A DNA stretch of 47,019 nucleotides from Pseudomonas mandelii (GCF_002251635.1 NZ_NMOJ01000235.1:45414-92432), one strand, 5' to 3'. Shown: positions 29,037 through 37,401, counted from the stretch's first letter. A program made the numbers and translations. Notes: a model not told the origin generated them from the sequence alone.

Positions 29037-31949
29037 ATGGCGAACAAACTCGCGCTCGGTCTGGTCATTGGCGGGGCGGTCAGCTCCACGGTGGGCTCGG
29101 CGTTCAAGGACGTCACCAGTCGCATAAAGCGCCTGGAGACGGAAGGCAAAAAAGCCCGGGTGCTGGAAAAGACCATTGGCGACACCATGCGCCTGCGCGA
29201 CGAATGGCGCCGGGCGCACATGGCCGGCGAGAAGGGTGCCTCGGCGTTGCAAAAGCAACTCGAAAGCAACCTCAACAGCCTGAAGAAAGAAGGCGTAGAG
29301 GTGCGCAATCTGACCAAGGCCTATGCGGCCATGGGGCAGGCGGCGAACAAGGCCGAGCTGAAGGCCAAAGGTCACCAGCAACTCGACGAAGGCAAGCAGA
29401 AACTCAAAAGCAGTGTCGGCCAAGCGGTGGCCGCCACGGCGGCGATGGCCATTCCGACCAAGGTCAGTGCGGACTATGGCGCGATCATTCGTGACATCGC
29501 GATCAAGTCGAACATTGCCAACAAGCCCGAAGAAGCGCAGTTGTCGAAAAAGATCGTCGACACGTCGCGCGATACGGGCATGGCGCGCAATCAGGTGGCC
29601 GAGGTGGTCAATGCCCTGGTGGGCGCTGGCATGGAGCTGGACAAGGCCCTGCAATACGCCCCGACCGCCGCCAAGTTCGCCGTGGGGCAGGGCTCCGACG
29701 GTGGCGAAACGGCGCGCATGATCAACGCTCTGGGGCAGAACGCCAAGATCACCGACCCGGCCATGATGCAAAAGGCCCTGGAGGCGATCGCCTACCAAGG
29801 GCAGGCGGGCAGTTTCGAGGCGGCCGACATGGCGCGTTGGTTCCCCGAGTTGCTGGCGGGCATGGGCAAGCTTGGCATCACCGGCATGGACTCGGTGTCG
29901 CAACTGGGCGCCATGCTTCAGGTGCAAATGAAGACCGCCGGCGGTTCCGATGAGGCGGCCAACAACCTCAAAAACTGGATGGAAAAGATCGGCTCGGGTG
30001 ACACGGTCGAGGCCTATAAAAAGGCCGGGATCGATTATCAGGCGTCGATGAATACCGGGCTGCAGAATGGTAAATCCACTCTGGAATCCAGCTTTGAACT
30101 GGCGCAAAAGTACATTGCCGCGACCGATCCGAAGAAGGCCGCCGCCATGGCCGAAGCCACGGCCAAGATCAGCAAGGAGGCCGACCCGGAAAAAGCCAAG
30201 GCCATGATCGCGTCCCTGGAGCAAGCCTTGCGCACCGGCGATCTGTTCGCCGACATGCAGGTTAAGGGCGCGCTGACGGCGTTCATGCAGAACAAGGAGC
30301 TGTATGCCAGTCTGAAAAAGGACTCGGCCAACGCCACCGGGATCTTAGACAAGAACCTGGAGGAGCGCCGGCAATCGTCGGCGCAGAAGTGGGCGGAAAT
30401 GGCCCAGGGCGCGGACGACGCCATGCGCGCGATCGGCGACGCGTTTCGCCCGGTCACGGATGCCGTCGCGGACGGGCTGACCTACGTCACCCAAGGCCTG
30501 AGCAAGCTGTCGGACGAATCGCCCAAGCTGGTGACCGGCATCGGCGCGGCCGTGGCAGCGGTGATCGCCTTTCAGAGCGCCATGAGTACCTTCAAGATCG
30601 CCAAGGGCTTGCTCAACATCGGGCGCGGTTCGCTGATGGGCAATCCGAACATTCCGCAAAAAGTCATTGTGGTGGGCGGTGGTGGTGGCGGGGGTGGTGG
30701 TCTGGATGCCGGCGATCTGGACGACGACGGCAAACGCGACAAGAAAGGCAGGAAGGGCGGCCGGGGTGGTAAAGGCGGCAAGTTGGCCAGTGTCGCCTCG
30801 ACCGCCGCAAACACGGCCAAGGCGGCCAGCACGGCCGGCGCTGCCGGTTCGGTCGGGCGGGCGGTGAGTGGCGTCGGTCGAACCGTGGCCTCGGGGGTCA
30901 AGGGGCCGGCCATCTTTGCGGTCGTTGAGGCCGGTCTGAAAGCCAAGGACACCTACGACAACGCGGTGACGCAGGACGAAAAAGCCGAAGGCTACGGCGC
31001 GGCAGTGGGTGGGCTGGCGGGCACGCTGACCGGGGCGGCCGCTGGGGCGGCGCTCGGCACGATGGTCCTGCCGGTGGTTGGCACTTTCGTCGGTGGTTTG
31101 ATTGGCGGTTATCTCGGCAGCCAGGGCGGTGACGCCCTGGGCGGTGCGCTGGGGAAAGCGGCGTTTGGCACGCCTGACGAACTGAAGCGCCTGCCGGCGG
31201 CCGGTCCGCTGATGATGGCCAATGCCGGCAAGGACATCCCGCCGGTGCTGGGCGGGATTGCCCAGTCGTTCGCTCCGTCGACCACTGGGCCGCTGATGCT
31301 GACGAACCCCGGCGCCGGCCCGGGGGCGGCCGTCGCCGCGACGACCGCCGCCGCGCCGAGCGTGCCGGCTGCGCCGCCGGTGTCGTATGACCCGCGCGAC
31401 CTCAACTCAAAAGACGCCATGCTGATGCCGCACTTTGCCAACAAGGTGCGCTTCCCGGGCTCTGAGTTGCGTCGCCCGAGAGTCATTCGTTCGGGCCTGG
31501 AAGATCCGGCGGCGCAGCCGGGTGAAGCGGCTGCGCCGCCGGTGTCGTATGACCCGCGCGACCTCAACTCGAAAGACGCCATGTTGATGCCGCACTTTGC
31601 CAACAAGGTGCGCTTCCCGGGTTCGGAGTTGCGTCGACCGAAAGTCATTCGTTCGGGCCTGGAAGATCCCGCGCCGCAACCGGGGGAGGCGGCCAAAGCC
31701 ATGATGCTGCCGCCGGCCAGCGCGGACGCGGCGGCGGGGGCCTTGGTCAAGCCGATGGCGGCGAAAGCGGAGGCGCCCAAAGTTGAGTCCAACGTGGCGA
31801 TTCAGGCGCCGTTTTCGCTGACGGTCAACGGCGACGTGAAGGATGGCAATCAGCTTTTTGCGCAGATCAAGCCGCAGCTCGATCAGTACTATCGCGACAT
31901 GGCCAAGCAGGTGGGAAGCGCTCAGCTCTTTGACGCGCCGCACGTTTAA
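29037..31949 (+). CDS. tail tape measure protein T
   Basis: A 970-residue tape measure. Residues about 15-130 are charged and helical, about 150-460 contain the TP901-type conserved core (NQVAEVVNALVGAGMELDKAL, GGETARMINALGQNAKI). A glycine-rich patch GGGGGGGLDAGDLDDDGKRD near residue 547 is followed by basic repeats and a hydrophobic region (about 620-705) that may insert in membranes. Two tandem copies of a 54-residue unit (about 778-885) precede the C-terminal end. Length sets tail length. Confidence 0.93.
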   Translation: MANKLALGLVIGGAVSSTVGSAFKDVTSRIKRLETEGKKARVLEKTIGDTMRLRDEWRRAHMAGEKGASALQKQLESNLNSLKKEGVEVRNLTKAYAAMGQAANKAELKAKGHQQLDEGKQKLKSSVGQAVAATAAMAIPTKVSADYGAIIRDIAIKSNIANKPEEAQLSKKIVDTSRDTGMARNQVAEVVNALVGAGMELDKALQYAPTAAKFAVGQGSDGGETARMINALGQNAKITDPAMMQKALEAIAYQGQAGSFEAADMARWFPELLAGMGKLGITGMDSVSQLGAMLQVQMKTAGGSDEAANNLKNWMEKIGSGDTVEAYKKAGIDYQASMNTGLQNGKSTLESSFELAQKYIAATDPKKAAAMAEATAKISKEADPEKAKAMIASLEQALRTGDLFADMQVKGALTAFMQNKELYASLKKDSANATGILDKNLEERRQSSAQKWAEMAQGADDAMRAIGDAFRPVTDAVADGLTYVTQGLSKLSDESPKLVTGIGAAVAAVIAFQSAMSTFKIAKGLLNIGRGSLMGNPNIPQKVIVVGGGGGGGGGLDAGDLDDDGKRDKKGRKGGRGGKGGKLASVASTAANTAKAASTAGAAGSVGRAVSGVGRTVASGVKGPAIFAVVEAGLKAKDTYDNAVTQDEKAEGYGAAVGGLAGTLTGAAAGAALGTMVLPVVGTFVGGLIGGYLGSQGGDALGGALGKAAFGTPDELKRLPAAGPLMMANAGKDIPPVLGGIAQSFAPSTTGPLMLTNPGAGPGAAVAATTAAAPSVPAAPPVSYDPRDLNSKDAMLMPHFANKVRFPGSELRRPRVIRSGLEDPAAQPGEAAAPPVSYDPRDLNSKDAMLMPHFANKVRFPGSELRRPKVIRSGLEDPAPQPGEAAKAMMLPPASADAAAGALVKPMAAKAEAPKVESNVAIQAPFSLTVNGDVKDGNQLFAQIKPQLDQYYRDMAKQVGSAQLFDAPHV
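31369..31692 (+). repeat. tandem duplication of 162 bp inside the tape measure gene
   Basis: Two in-frame copies, 31369-31530 and 31531-31692, each coding 54 residues starting AAPPVSYDPRDLNSKDAM. They differ at a handful of bases, mostly synonymous, so the duplication is not brand new. Confidence 0.9.
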
Positions 31950-31961
31950 TCGGGAGGGCCT

Positions 31962-32822
31962 ATGTCTGATCAAAACAAGACTGCATTGGAGCGGTTACAG
32001 TCGGGAATGAAGTTTCTGGCCACGGCCGGGGAAACCGGCCGGCGCAGCCTGGACGGCATGTTGGGGCCGGTGAATGGCGCGATCGGGGAAATCACCGGGG
32101 CGGCGTCCGAGCTGGAGGGTTTGCCTTTTGTCGGTCCGGCGATCGGGGCCAAGCTTCAGCGCGTCATGCGCGGGGTGAATGCGGCTCAGGCCCAGGTCGG
32201 AAAAGTGGTGGCCATGTACGGCACGGCCACCCGGGCGCTGTCGCAGATTGACGAGCGGATGGGGGTGCTGAAGGAACAGGCGGGCAAGGCGGCGACGGCG
32301 ATTAACAAGATCGCCGGCAAGGTCAGTCCGTCGCTGGCCAACATCGTGCCAACGGGGGCCTTTGCCACGGATCAGACGCCGGCGCCGGAGGCGGTGAAAC
32401 CGTTTCCGCACCTGCTGATCATCCAGCCGCAAGATCCCAAGGCGCCGCCGTATTTCTTCAACCTTGATACGGCGGCCTTTGATGAGTTGCGCCGCTCGAC
32501 CGAATTCCGCTGGGCCTCCCAGGAGCGCCTGTCGCGTCGGCCGGCACAACAAGGCGTGGGCATGGGCGACGAAAAGATCACGCTCAAGGGCGCGATTTTC
32601 CCCGGGTTCAAGGGCGGCCTGAAGCAGCTCGACACGCTGCGCGCGCTCGGCGCCCAGCTCAAGCCGCTGACCCTGACCACGGGCTACGGCGATGCGCTCG
32701 GCACCTGGTGCCTGAAAAGCCTCGACGAAGAACAAAGCGCGCTGATGCAGGGCGGCATTCCGCGCAAACAAGGGTTCACTCTGGAGTTTGTGCGCTATGG
32801 CGACGACATGCAGAACGTCTGA
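31962..32822 (+). CDS. tail protein U with N-terminal extension
   Basis: A 286-residue protein. Residues about 140-286 match the P2 gpU family (FPHLLIIQPQDPKAPPYFFN, FRWASQERLSRRPAQQGVGM, GTWCLKSLDEEQS). The first 140 residues are an additional helical, coiled-coil-like region absent from the shorter gpU of P2. It works in tail completion. The X gene starts within its last 26 bp. Confidence 0.88.
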   Translation: MSDQNKTALERLQSGMKFLATAGETGRRSLDGMLGPVNGAIGEITGAASELEGLPFVGPAIGAKLQRVMRGVNAAQAQVGKVVAMYGTATRALSQIDERMGVLKEQAGKAATAINKIAGKVSPSLANIVPTGAFATDQTPAPEAVKPFPHLLIIQPQDPKAPPYFFNLDTAAFDELRRSTEFRWASQERLSRRPAQQGVGMGDEKITLKGAIFPGFKGGLKQLDTLRALGAQLKPLTLTTGYGDALGTWCLKSLDEEQSALMQGGIPRKQGFTLEFVRYGDDMQNV

Positions 32823-33003
32823 CGGGGATCTGCTGGACACCATCTGCCATAACTTCTATGGCCACCTCAACGGCAGCGTGGAGGCGGTCCTTGATGCCAA
32901 TCAGGGGCTGGCCGATGAGCCGCAGCCGTACCGCGACGGCGTGGTGATCCTGTTGCCGGATCTGGCAGCGCCCGCCCAGGAGCAAGTCACCTTGTGGGAC
33001 TGA
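32797..33003 (+). CDS. tail protein X (LysM-like)
   Basis: A 68-residue P2 gpX-like protein: TSDGDLLDTICHNFYGHLNG is a LysM-type fold segment, followed by VEAVLDANQGLADEPQPYRDG. It starts inside the end of the U gene at ATG 32797, the usual overlap. It is thought to act near the baseplate hub. Confidence 0.9.
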   Translation: MATTCRTSDGDLLDTICHNFYGHLNGSVEAVLDANQGLADEPQPYRDGVVILLPDLAAPAQEQVTLWD

Positions 33004-33036
33004 CGCCGTCCGGAGTGCCTGCCGGCGAATCCGTTC

Positions 33037-33048
33037 GTTACGCGTAAC
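33037..33048. repeat. 12-bp palindrome GTTACGCGTAAC (copy 2)
   Basis: Identical to 26801-26812 and also followed 20 bp later by a terminator. A partial TGTAACGCGCAC occurs at 34146-34157 before the next terminator. Confidence 0.6.
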
Positions 33049-33067
33049 GCGCCACTCCCGCCCTGAG

Positions 33068-33091
33068 CCCGCCTTGTGCGGGTTTTCTTTT
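33068..33091 (+). terminator. intrinsic terminator between X and D
   Basis: CCCGC-CTTGT-GCGGG then TTTTCTTTT. Confidence 0.82.
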
Positions 33092-33102
33092 GGAAAAAAT
33101 CC

Positions 33103-34149
33103 ATGACTCCCATGTTTCGCATCGTGGCCGATGGCACCGATATCACCGGCCTGATCAACGATCGGCTGATTCAGCTCAGCACCACCGACAAGCCGGGCAT
33201 GGATTCGGACACCTTCGAGCTGCGCATTGATGACCGTGACGGGCTGGTGACGTTGCCTCGGCGCGGCATCGGGATCGAGATCTATCTGGGCTATGCCGAG
33301 ACGGGGCTGGCTCGCTTGGGCCGCTACGTGGTCGACGCGGTCACCGTGTCCGGCCCGCCGGATACGATCGTGATCAAGGGCAAGGCCAGCGACATGCGCG
33401 GCAGTGGCAAGACCGTCCGCAGCGGGAGCTGGGAGGACGTGCCGTTGTTGAAGATCGTCGGCGATATCGCCGCGCGTAACGGTTGGGCGCCGGGGTGTCC
33501 GGTGTCGACCAAGGTCGTCCGGGCGGACCAGCTCAATGAGTCGGACTTCAATTTCATCACGCGCTTGGCTAAGCAATACGACTGCACGGCCAAGGTGGCG
33601 GACGGTAAATTGTTGGTGATGCCGCGTCAGGGCGGGCAGACCGCCAGCGGCAAGGCCTTCGGCGCGATCACCCTGACGCGCCGCGACGTGAGCCGCTGGC
33701 AGTTCAATCTAGAGGATCGCAACACGCACAAGTCGGTCGGCGCCAAGCATCAGGACAAGAAAACCGGAAAGCTGGTGGTGATGTCCCTGGACAATGACGA
33801 CCTGCCGGACGGGTTGCCGGCGGTGCATACCGATCGGCATATCTACCCCAACAAAACCGCCGCCGAATCCGCGGCCAAGGCGCGCTTGGCCGCGTTCAAC
33901 CGATCGAGCGCCGGCGTGCGTTTTGAGATGCCCGGTCGCACGGATCTATTTGCCGAGCGTTCGATCATCGCCCTGGGCTTCAAGGTCGGCCTCGATGGTG
34001 AATACCTGACCGACTCAGTCGAGCAGGTGTACACCCAAGCTGGCTGGTCGACCACCGTCGAATGTAACGGCGGCAAGATTGGCAAGGCCAATGCCAAGGG
34101 CAAGAAAAAGAAGAAGGAAGCCAAGCCGCTCAAAGTCGTGAACCTGTAA
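33103..34149 (+). CDS. late control / baseplate hub protein D
   Basis: A 348-residue phage late control D family protein, actually the baseplate hub in P2: MTPMFRIVADGTDITGLIND, RDGLVTLPRRGIGIEIYLGY near residue 45 and DFNFITRLAKQYDC near 148. The C-terminus is lysine-rich (KGKKKKKEAKPLKV). ATG 33103 is preceded by GGAAAAAATCC. It follows the terminator and is the last tail gene. Confidence 0.93.
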   Translation: MTPMFRIVADGTDITGLINDRLIQLSTTDKPGMDSDTFELRIDDRDGLVTLPRRGIGIEIYLGYAETGLARLGRYVVDAVTVSGPPDTIVIKGKASDMRGSGKTVRSGSWEDVPLLKIVGDIAARNGWAPGCPVSTKVVRADQLNESDFNFITRLAKQYDCTAKVADGKLLVMPRQGGQTASGKAFGAITLTRRDVSRWQFNLEDRNTHKSVGAKHQDKKTGKLVVMSLDNDDLPDGLPAVHTDRHIYPNKTAAESAAKARLAAFNRSSAGVRFEMPGRTDLFAERSIIALGFKVGLDGEYLTDSVEQVYTQAGWSTTVECNGGKIGKANAKGKKKKKEAKPLKVVNL

Positions 34150-34169
34150 CGCGCACCTGCGCACCCCGG

Positions 34170-34189
34170 CCGCCGCGTGCGGTTTTTTT
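34170..34189 (+). terminator. intrinsic terminator before the lysis genes
   Basis: CCGC-CGCGT-GCGG followed by TTTTTTT. Confidence 0.7.
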
Positions 34190-34204
34190 ATGCCTGGAGT
34201 TTGT

Positions 34205-34840
34205 ATGGCGATCACCGAGCAACAGCTACAACGCATCATGCCGAACGCCCGCCGCCAAGCGGGCGTTTTTGTATCCGCCCTCAACGCCGCGATGACGCAC
34301 CGGCAAATCAATAATGCGAAGCGCATCGCCGCCTTCCTCGCCCAGGTCGGCCACGAATCCGGCCAACTGCGCTACGTGCGTGAACTGGGCAGCGACCAGT
34401 ACCTGGGCAAATATGACACCGGTGCCTTGGCCGAGCGCCTGGGCAACACGCCTCAAGCAGATGGCGACGGCCAGAAGTACCGGGGCAGGGGGCTGATCCA
34501 GATTACCGGGCGTCGTAACTACCTGGCCTGCAGCCAGGCGCTGTTTGGTGATGATCGCTTGCTGCGCGAGCCCGAGTTGCTGGAGCAACCGCAGTGGGCG
34601 TGTGAGTCGGCTGCGTGGTTCTGGCAGCGCAACGGTTTGAATGAACTCGCCGACAAGGACCGGTTCACCACTATCACCCGACGCATAAACGGCGGGCTCA
34701 ACGGACTGGAGGACCGTTTGCAATTGTGGGCGCGGGCGAAAGCGGCGTTATGTGTTTCCTGGCGGGGATCCCGACACCGTATCAACTGTTCGCCAAAGGG
34801 ATGCTGCTGGCCGTGTTGGCTGGCGGATCGGCTGCGTTAG
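34205..34840 (+). CDS. endolysin, glycoside hydrolase family 19 type
   Basis: A 211-residue muramidase/chitinase-like endolysin. The likely catalytic pair is Glu51 (VGHESGQLRY) and Glu60 (YVRELGS); GRGLIQITGRRNY near residue 95 is the conserved substrate-cleft block. It degrades peptidoglycan after holin action. ATG 34205 has CTGGAG upstream. The last 27 or so residues after KAALC (SWRGSRHRI...) lie over the start of the Rz gene in another frame and look unlike a usual endolysin end, so loss of an earlier stop is likely. Confidence 0.93.
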   Translation: MAITEQQLQRIMPNARRQAGVFVSALNAAMTHRQINNAKRIAAFLAQVGHESGQLRYVRELGSDQYLGKYDTGALAERLGNTPQADGDGQKYRGRGLIQITGRRNYLACSQALFGDDRLLREPELLEQPQWACESAAWFWQRNGLNELADKDRFTTITRRINGGLNGLEDRLQLWARAKAALCVSWRGSRHRINCSPKGCCWPCWLADRLR

Positions 34841-35292
34841 CGTGGCAGGTCCAGGACTGGCGCTACGGACAGCGACTGGCGGAGCAAGCGCGCCTGCAGA
34901 CCGAGAAGCTGAATCAGCTGACCCAGGTTGCCGCGACGCAACAACAGGCCGAGCAGGGCAAACGTCTGGCTCTGGAACAACGGCTGTCGGCCAGTGAACA
35001 AACCCATTATCGAGTCTTGAGCGATGTCCAACGTGATCAAGGTCGCCTGCGTGACCGTCTTGCCACTGCTGATCTGCGCCTGTCAGTCCTACTCGACGCA
35101 ACCGTTGCCGCCGGCAGCGACTCAGTGTCAGCCACCGCCGCCTCCAGCGGCGTGGTTCATGGCCCCACAAGAGCCCACCTTGACCCAGCGCATGCTCAAC
35201 GAATTATCGGCATCACCGATGCCGGCGACCAAGGATTGATCGCCCTGGCAGCTTGTCAGGCCTACGCCAAAGAAGTCTCAACACCGAAGTGA
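34750..35292 (+). CDS. Rz-like i-spanin
   Basis: A 180-residue protein with one N-terminal membrane helix (about 13-28, GMLLAVLAGGSAALAW) and a long coiled-coil periplasmic region (about 35-105: RLAEQARLQTEKLNQL). It spans inner membrane and periplasm and fuses membranes with Rz1 at lysis. ATG 34750 lies within the endolysin reading frame; related proteins seem to start near the following IPTPYQ, where only ATC is present here. Rz1 is embedded in the +1 frame. Confidence 0.88.
   Translation: MCFLAGIPTPYQLFAKGMLLAVLAGGSAALAWQVQDWRYGQRLAEQARLQTEKLNQLTQVAATQQQAEQGKRLALEQRLSASEQTHYRVLSDVQRDQGRLRDRLATADLRLSVLLDATVAAGSDSVSATAASSGVVHGPTRAHLDPAHAQRIIGITDAGDQGLIALAACQAYAKEVSTPK
35024..35239 (+). CDS. 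Rz1-like o-spanin lipoprotein
   Basis: A 71-residue protein wholly inside Rz in another frame. A signal peptide VIKVACVTVLPLLICAC ends in a lipobox with the modified Cys at residue 20. The mature part is proline-rich (CQPPPPPAAWF). This is the usual embedded Rz1 arrangement. Confidence 0.88.
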   Translation: MSNVIKVACVTVLPLLICACQSYSTQPLPPAATQCQPPPPPAAWFMAPQEPTLTQRMLNELSASPMPATKD

Positions 35293-35298
35293 AAAGAG

Positions 35299-35334
35299 CG
35301 GCCGGGTTGGATGCGTCAACATCCAACCCGACCG
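35299..35334. other. strong hairpin after the lysis genes
   Basis: Fifteen-base arms with one mismatch (inner GGGTTGGATG / CATCCAACCC, 6-nt loop CGTCAA), starting 7 bp after the Rz stop. There is no T-run downstream, so it may be a Rho-linked or RNA-stability structure rather than a plain terminator. Confidence 0.55.
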
Positions 35335-35408
35335 CCGTCCCTGCAGATGGTCCCTGCAAGTCCAGCCAAGGCTCTTACTCCGTGCACGAAGCGCGGCGAG
35401 CCTAGCAC

Positions 35409-35424
35409 CTGTTTATCCATACAG
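35409..35424. promoter_or_regulatory. LexA box upstream of the adenine methyltransferase gene
   Basis: CTGT-TTATCCAT-ACAG, a full match to the CTGT-N8-ACAG consensus, 17 bp before the methylase start. It implies SOS control of the following genes. Confidence 0.7.
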
Positions 35425-35441
35425 TAAAGGTCTTGCTATCT

Positions 35442-36236
35442 ATGTCTACCCCTATCATCCCTTGGATGGGCGGCAAACGCCGCCTGGCCGACCGCCTTAT
35501 TCCGCTGTTTCCGCCTCACGAATGCTACGTCGAAGTCTTTGCCGGTGGCGCTGCGCTGTACTTCATGCGCCCTCAGGCCGCGCCGGTTGAAGTCCTCAAC
35601 GATATCAACGGCGACTTGGTGACGCTGTACCGCGTCGTGCAGAACCACTTGGAAGAATTCGTGCGCCAGTTCAAATGGGCGCTCAGTTCACGCCAGGTGT
35701 TCGAGTGGCAGAAGATGACCCGTCCCGAAACCCTCACCGACATCCAGCGCGCCGCACGCTTCTTCTATCTGCAGCACCATGCGTTCGCCGGCAAGGTCAC
35801 CGGGCAGACGTTCGGTACCGCCACCACTGGCCCTGCCATCAACCTGCTGCGCATCGAGGAAAACCTCTCGGCCGCGTGGCAGCGTCTGTCCGGCACCTAC
35901 GTCGAAAATCTCCCTTGGCTTGAATGCGCCGAACGTTACGATCGTGCGCATACCTTTCACTACATGGATCCGCCTTACTGGCAGACCGCCGGCTATGGGG
36001 TGGACTTCCCGTTCGAGAACTACGAGCACATGGCCGACTTCATGCGCCGCTGCAAAGGCAAGGTGATGGTGAGCATCAACGACCATCCGGACATTCGGCG
36101 GGTGTTTGACGGTTTTCATTTCGAGACACTGGACATTCGTTACTGCAACACCAACCAACGGCAGGGGAAAGCCGAGGTCAGTGGCGAGCTGGTCATCATG
36201 AACTGGACGCCCGCTGAATTGGGAGGGCTGTTTTAG
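35442..36236 (+). CDS. DNA adenine methyltransferase (D12 class, Dam-like)
   Basis: A 264-residue N6-adenine methyltransferase. The SAM-binding motif PWMGGKRRL is at 7-15, EVFAGGAALYF at 31-41 and the catalytic DPPY at 176-179. Order I...IV is that of the alpha class (Dam/M.DpnII). Target sequence cannot be read from the protein. No restriction endonuclease is adjacent, so it is an orphan and probably protects phage DNA or alters regulation. ATG 35442 has AAGG about 12 nt upstream and a LexA box over the promoter region. Confidence 0.92.
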   Translation: MSTPIIPWMGGKRRLADRLIPLFPPHECYVEVFAGGAALYFMRPQAAPVEVLNDINGDLVTLYRVVQNHLEEFVRQFKWALSSRQVFEWQKMTRPETLTDIQRAARFFYLQHHAFAGKVTGQTFGTATTGPAINLLRIEENLSAAWQRLSGTYVENLPWLECAERYDRAHTFHYMDPPYWQTAGYGVDFPFENYEHMADFMRRCKGKVMVSINDHPDIRRVFDGFHFETLDIRYCNTNQRQGKAEVSGELVIMNWTPAELGGLF

Positions 36237-36342
36237 GCGAACGTGTGGATAGCTGATCGGTGTAACGGCGTGATGGCGTCCCGCCAGTCTTGTTGGGTGT
36301 CGGCCTCTACTTCATTCTTCGGTTTTTTCGAAGCGATCGCTC

Positions 36343-36432
36343 ATGGATAAGCACCTGTTAGGACTATCAATTCTGATGACACTCGTCTGGACTTCAGTGG
36401 TCTTACTGGTGATGCATGGGATGTCCCATTAG
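36343..36432 (+). CDS. 29-aa single-TM micropeptide
   Basis: A 29-residue frame: MDKHLLGLSILMTL then VWTSVVLLVMHGMSH. Almost the whole peptide is one hydrophobic helix. It resembles in size and pattern the peptide at 45621-45710 (GL...VW...VL..M shared). No clear Shine-Dalgarno, so it may be translated weakly. It lies between the methylase and a small gene that starts 12 bp after its stop. Confidence 0.5.
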   Translation: MDKHLLGLSILMTLVWTSVVLLVMHGMSH

Positions 36433-36444
36433 AGGATCGCCGTT

Positions 36445-36675
36445 GTGCAAGATGTGGTGTTAAACGACAAGATGAAGCGGGAAGCGGAGCGCCTTTTGGC
36501 GCAGATAGGGCGCGCTGACTCACTGATTGTGGCCGTGAAGGCCGGCGCTCGGGCGGAAGGTTTCGTGCTTGGAATGGAAACGGTCGGTGCTTTACGCTCC
36601 GGCGACGCGGAACGGCTCTACCTCAATTTCGAGGCAGCATTGGAAGCACGGCTGAAGTTGCTGACCTCGAGTTAG
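36445..36675 (+). CDS. small phage protein with RAEGFVLG-type motif, 76 aa
   Basis: A 76-residue protein starting GTG 36445 with AGAGGA 8 nt upstream. The C-terminal half AGARAEGFVLGMETVGALRS is close to GRAEGFVLGLETVYPLTI in the 38533-38772 protein, so the two are diverged paralogues. Function unknown. Its stop overlaps that of the convergent SRAP gene by 4 bp. Confidence 0.72.
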   Translation: MQDVVLNDKMKREAERLLAQIGRADSLIVAVKAGARAEGFVLGMETVGALRSGDAERLYLNFEAALEARLKLLTSS

Positions 36676-37379
36676 AACAAGCCATCACCCGGAGTCTCCG
36701 GCCCAATGGGTTTGATCAAATCGGGCCCTTGTTTGCGCACGTTGCCCACGGCTGGGTCAACCTTGAACCACTCGAAAGCCTCGGCGGGTTCGCCCTGATA
36801 CAGCACCATCTGCTCGGCGCGCGCCGTTGGCGTGGCCGGGTCGAGCCATTCGCGTGCGAGTTCCGGCGTCAGCACCACCGGCCGGCGGTCGTGAATGTCG
36901 ACCATACCGCCAGCACTGTCGGCGGTGATAATCACGAAGCCGTCATGTTCGCTCGGACCTTCATCGGCATCCGGCAGTTGGCCAATGGACGCACACAGGA
37001 CCGGGCAGCCATCCCGTCTACGGATCAGGTAAGGCTGTTTCTTCGGCCCACCTTCATCTACCCACTCAAACCAATTGTCGATAGGCGTAATTGCCCGGTG
37101 TGGCCAGATCGCCCGGAAGAACGGGCTGAGTGCGACCTTCTCGACGCGCACATTGATTGGCGTGGCGCGGTCCTTGGCCCAATGCGGCCTCCATCCCCAT
37201 CGCACCGGATCGGCCAGCAGCAACTCGCCCTGGACGTGCAGCAGGGCTACCTGGGTTGTCGGGGCCACGTTGTAGTGCTCGATCGGCTGGTCACCCACGC
37301 TGCTCGCCAAAGCATTGGGCATGCCAAGCGCGGCAACGAATTCGTGAATGCCCCGGTACTGTGAAAGTCTTCCGCACAT
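36672..37379 (-). CDS. SOS response-associated peptidase (SRAP/YedK/HMCES)
   Basis: A 235-residue SRAP protein. After removal of Met1 the Cys2 (MCGRLSQY) attacks abasic sites to form a stable DNA-protein cross-link. Other family residues: Asn37 (HYNVAP), Glu105 (NWFEW) and His163 (VDIHDRRPV). It shields abasic sites in single-stranded DNA. GAGGG precedes the ATG. It is the second gene after the LexA box at 38155-38170, 22 bp behind the zinc-finger-type gene, which fits an SOS operon. Confidence 0.94.
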   Translation of the reverse strand: MCGRLSQYRGIHEFVAALGMPNALASSVGDQPIEHYNVAPTTQVALLHVQGELLLADPVRWGWRPHWAKDRATPINVRVEKVALSPFFRAIWPHRAITPIDNWFEWVDEGGPKKQPYLIRRRDGCPVLCASIGQLPDADEGPSEHDGFVIITADSAGGMVDIHDRRPVVLTPELAREWLDPATPTARAEQMVLYQGEPAEAFEWFKVDPAVGNVRKQGPDLIKPIGPETPGDGLF

Positions 37380-37401
37380 GGCCCAACCCTCAGTCGTGTA
37401 T

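Noticed and set aside
28974..30224. 416-codon open frame antisense to the tape measure gene
   Set aside because: Arises from GC-rich third positions opposite a clear gene; no start signal and composition is His/Arg/Gly-rich as usual for shadows.
31369..31692. possible CRISPR-like repeats in the tape measure region
   Set aside because: Only two long in-frame coding copies without spacers; it is a gene-internal duplication. No CRISPR array was found anywhere.
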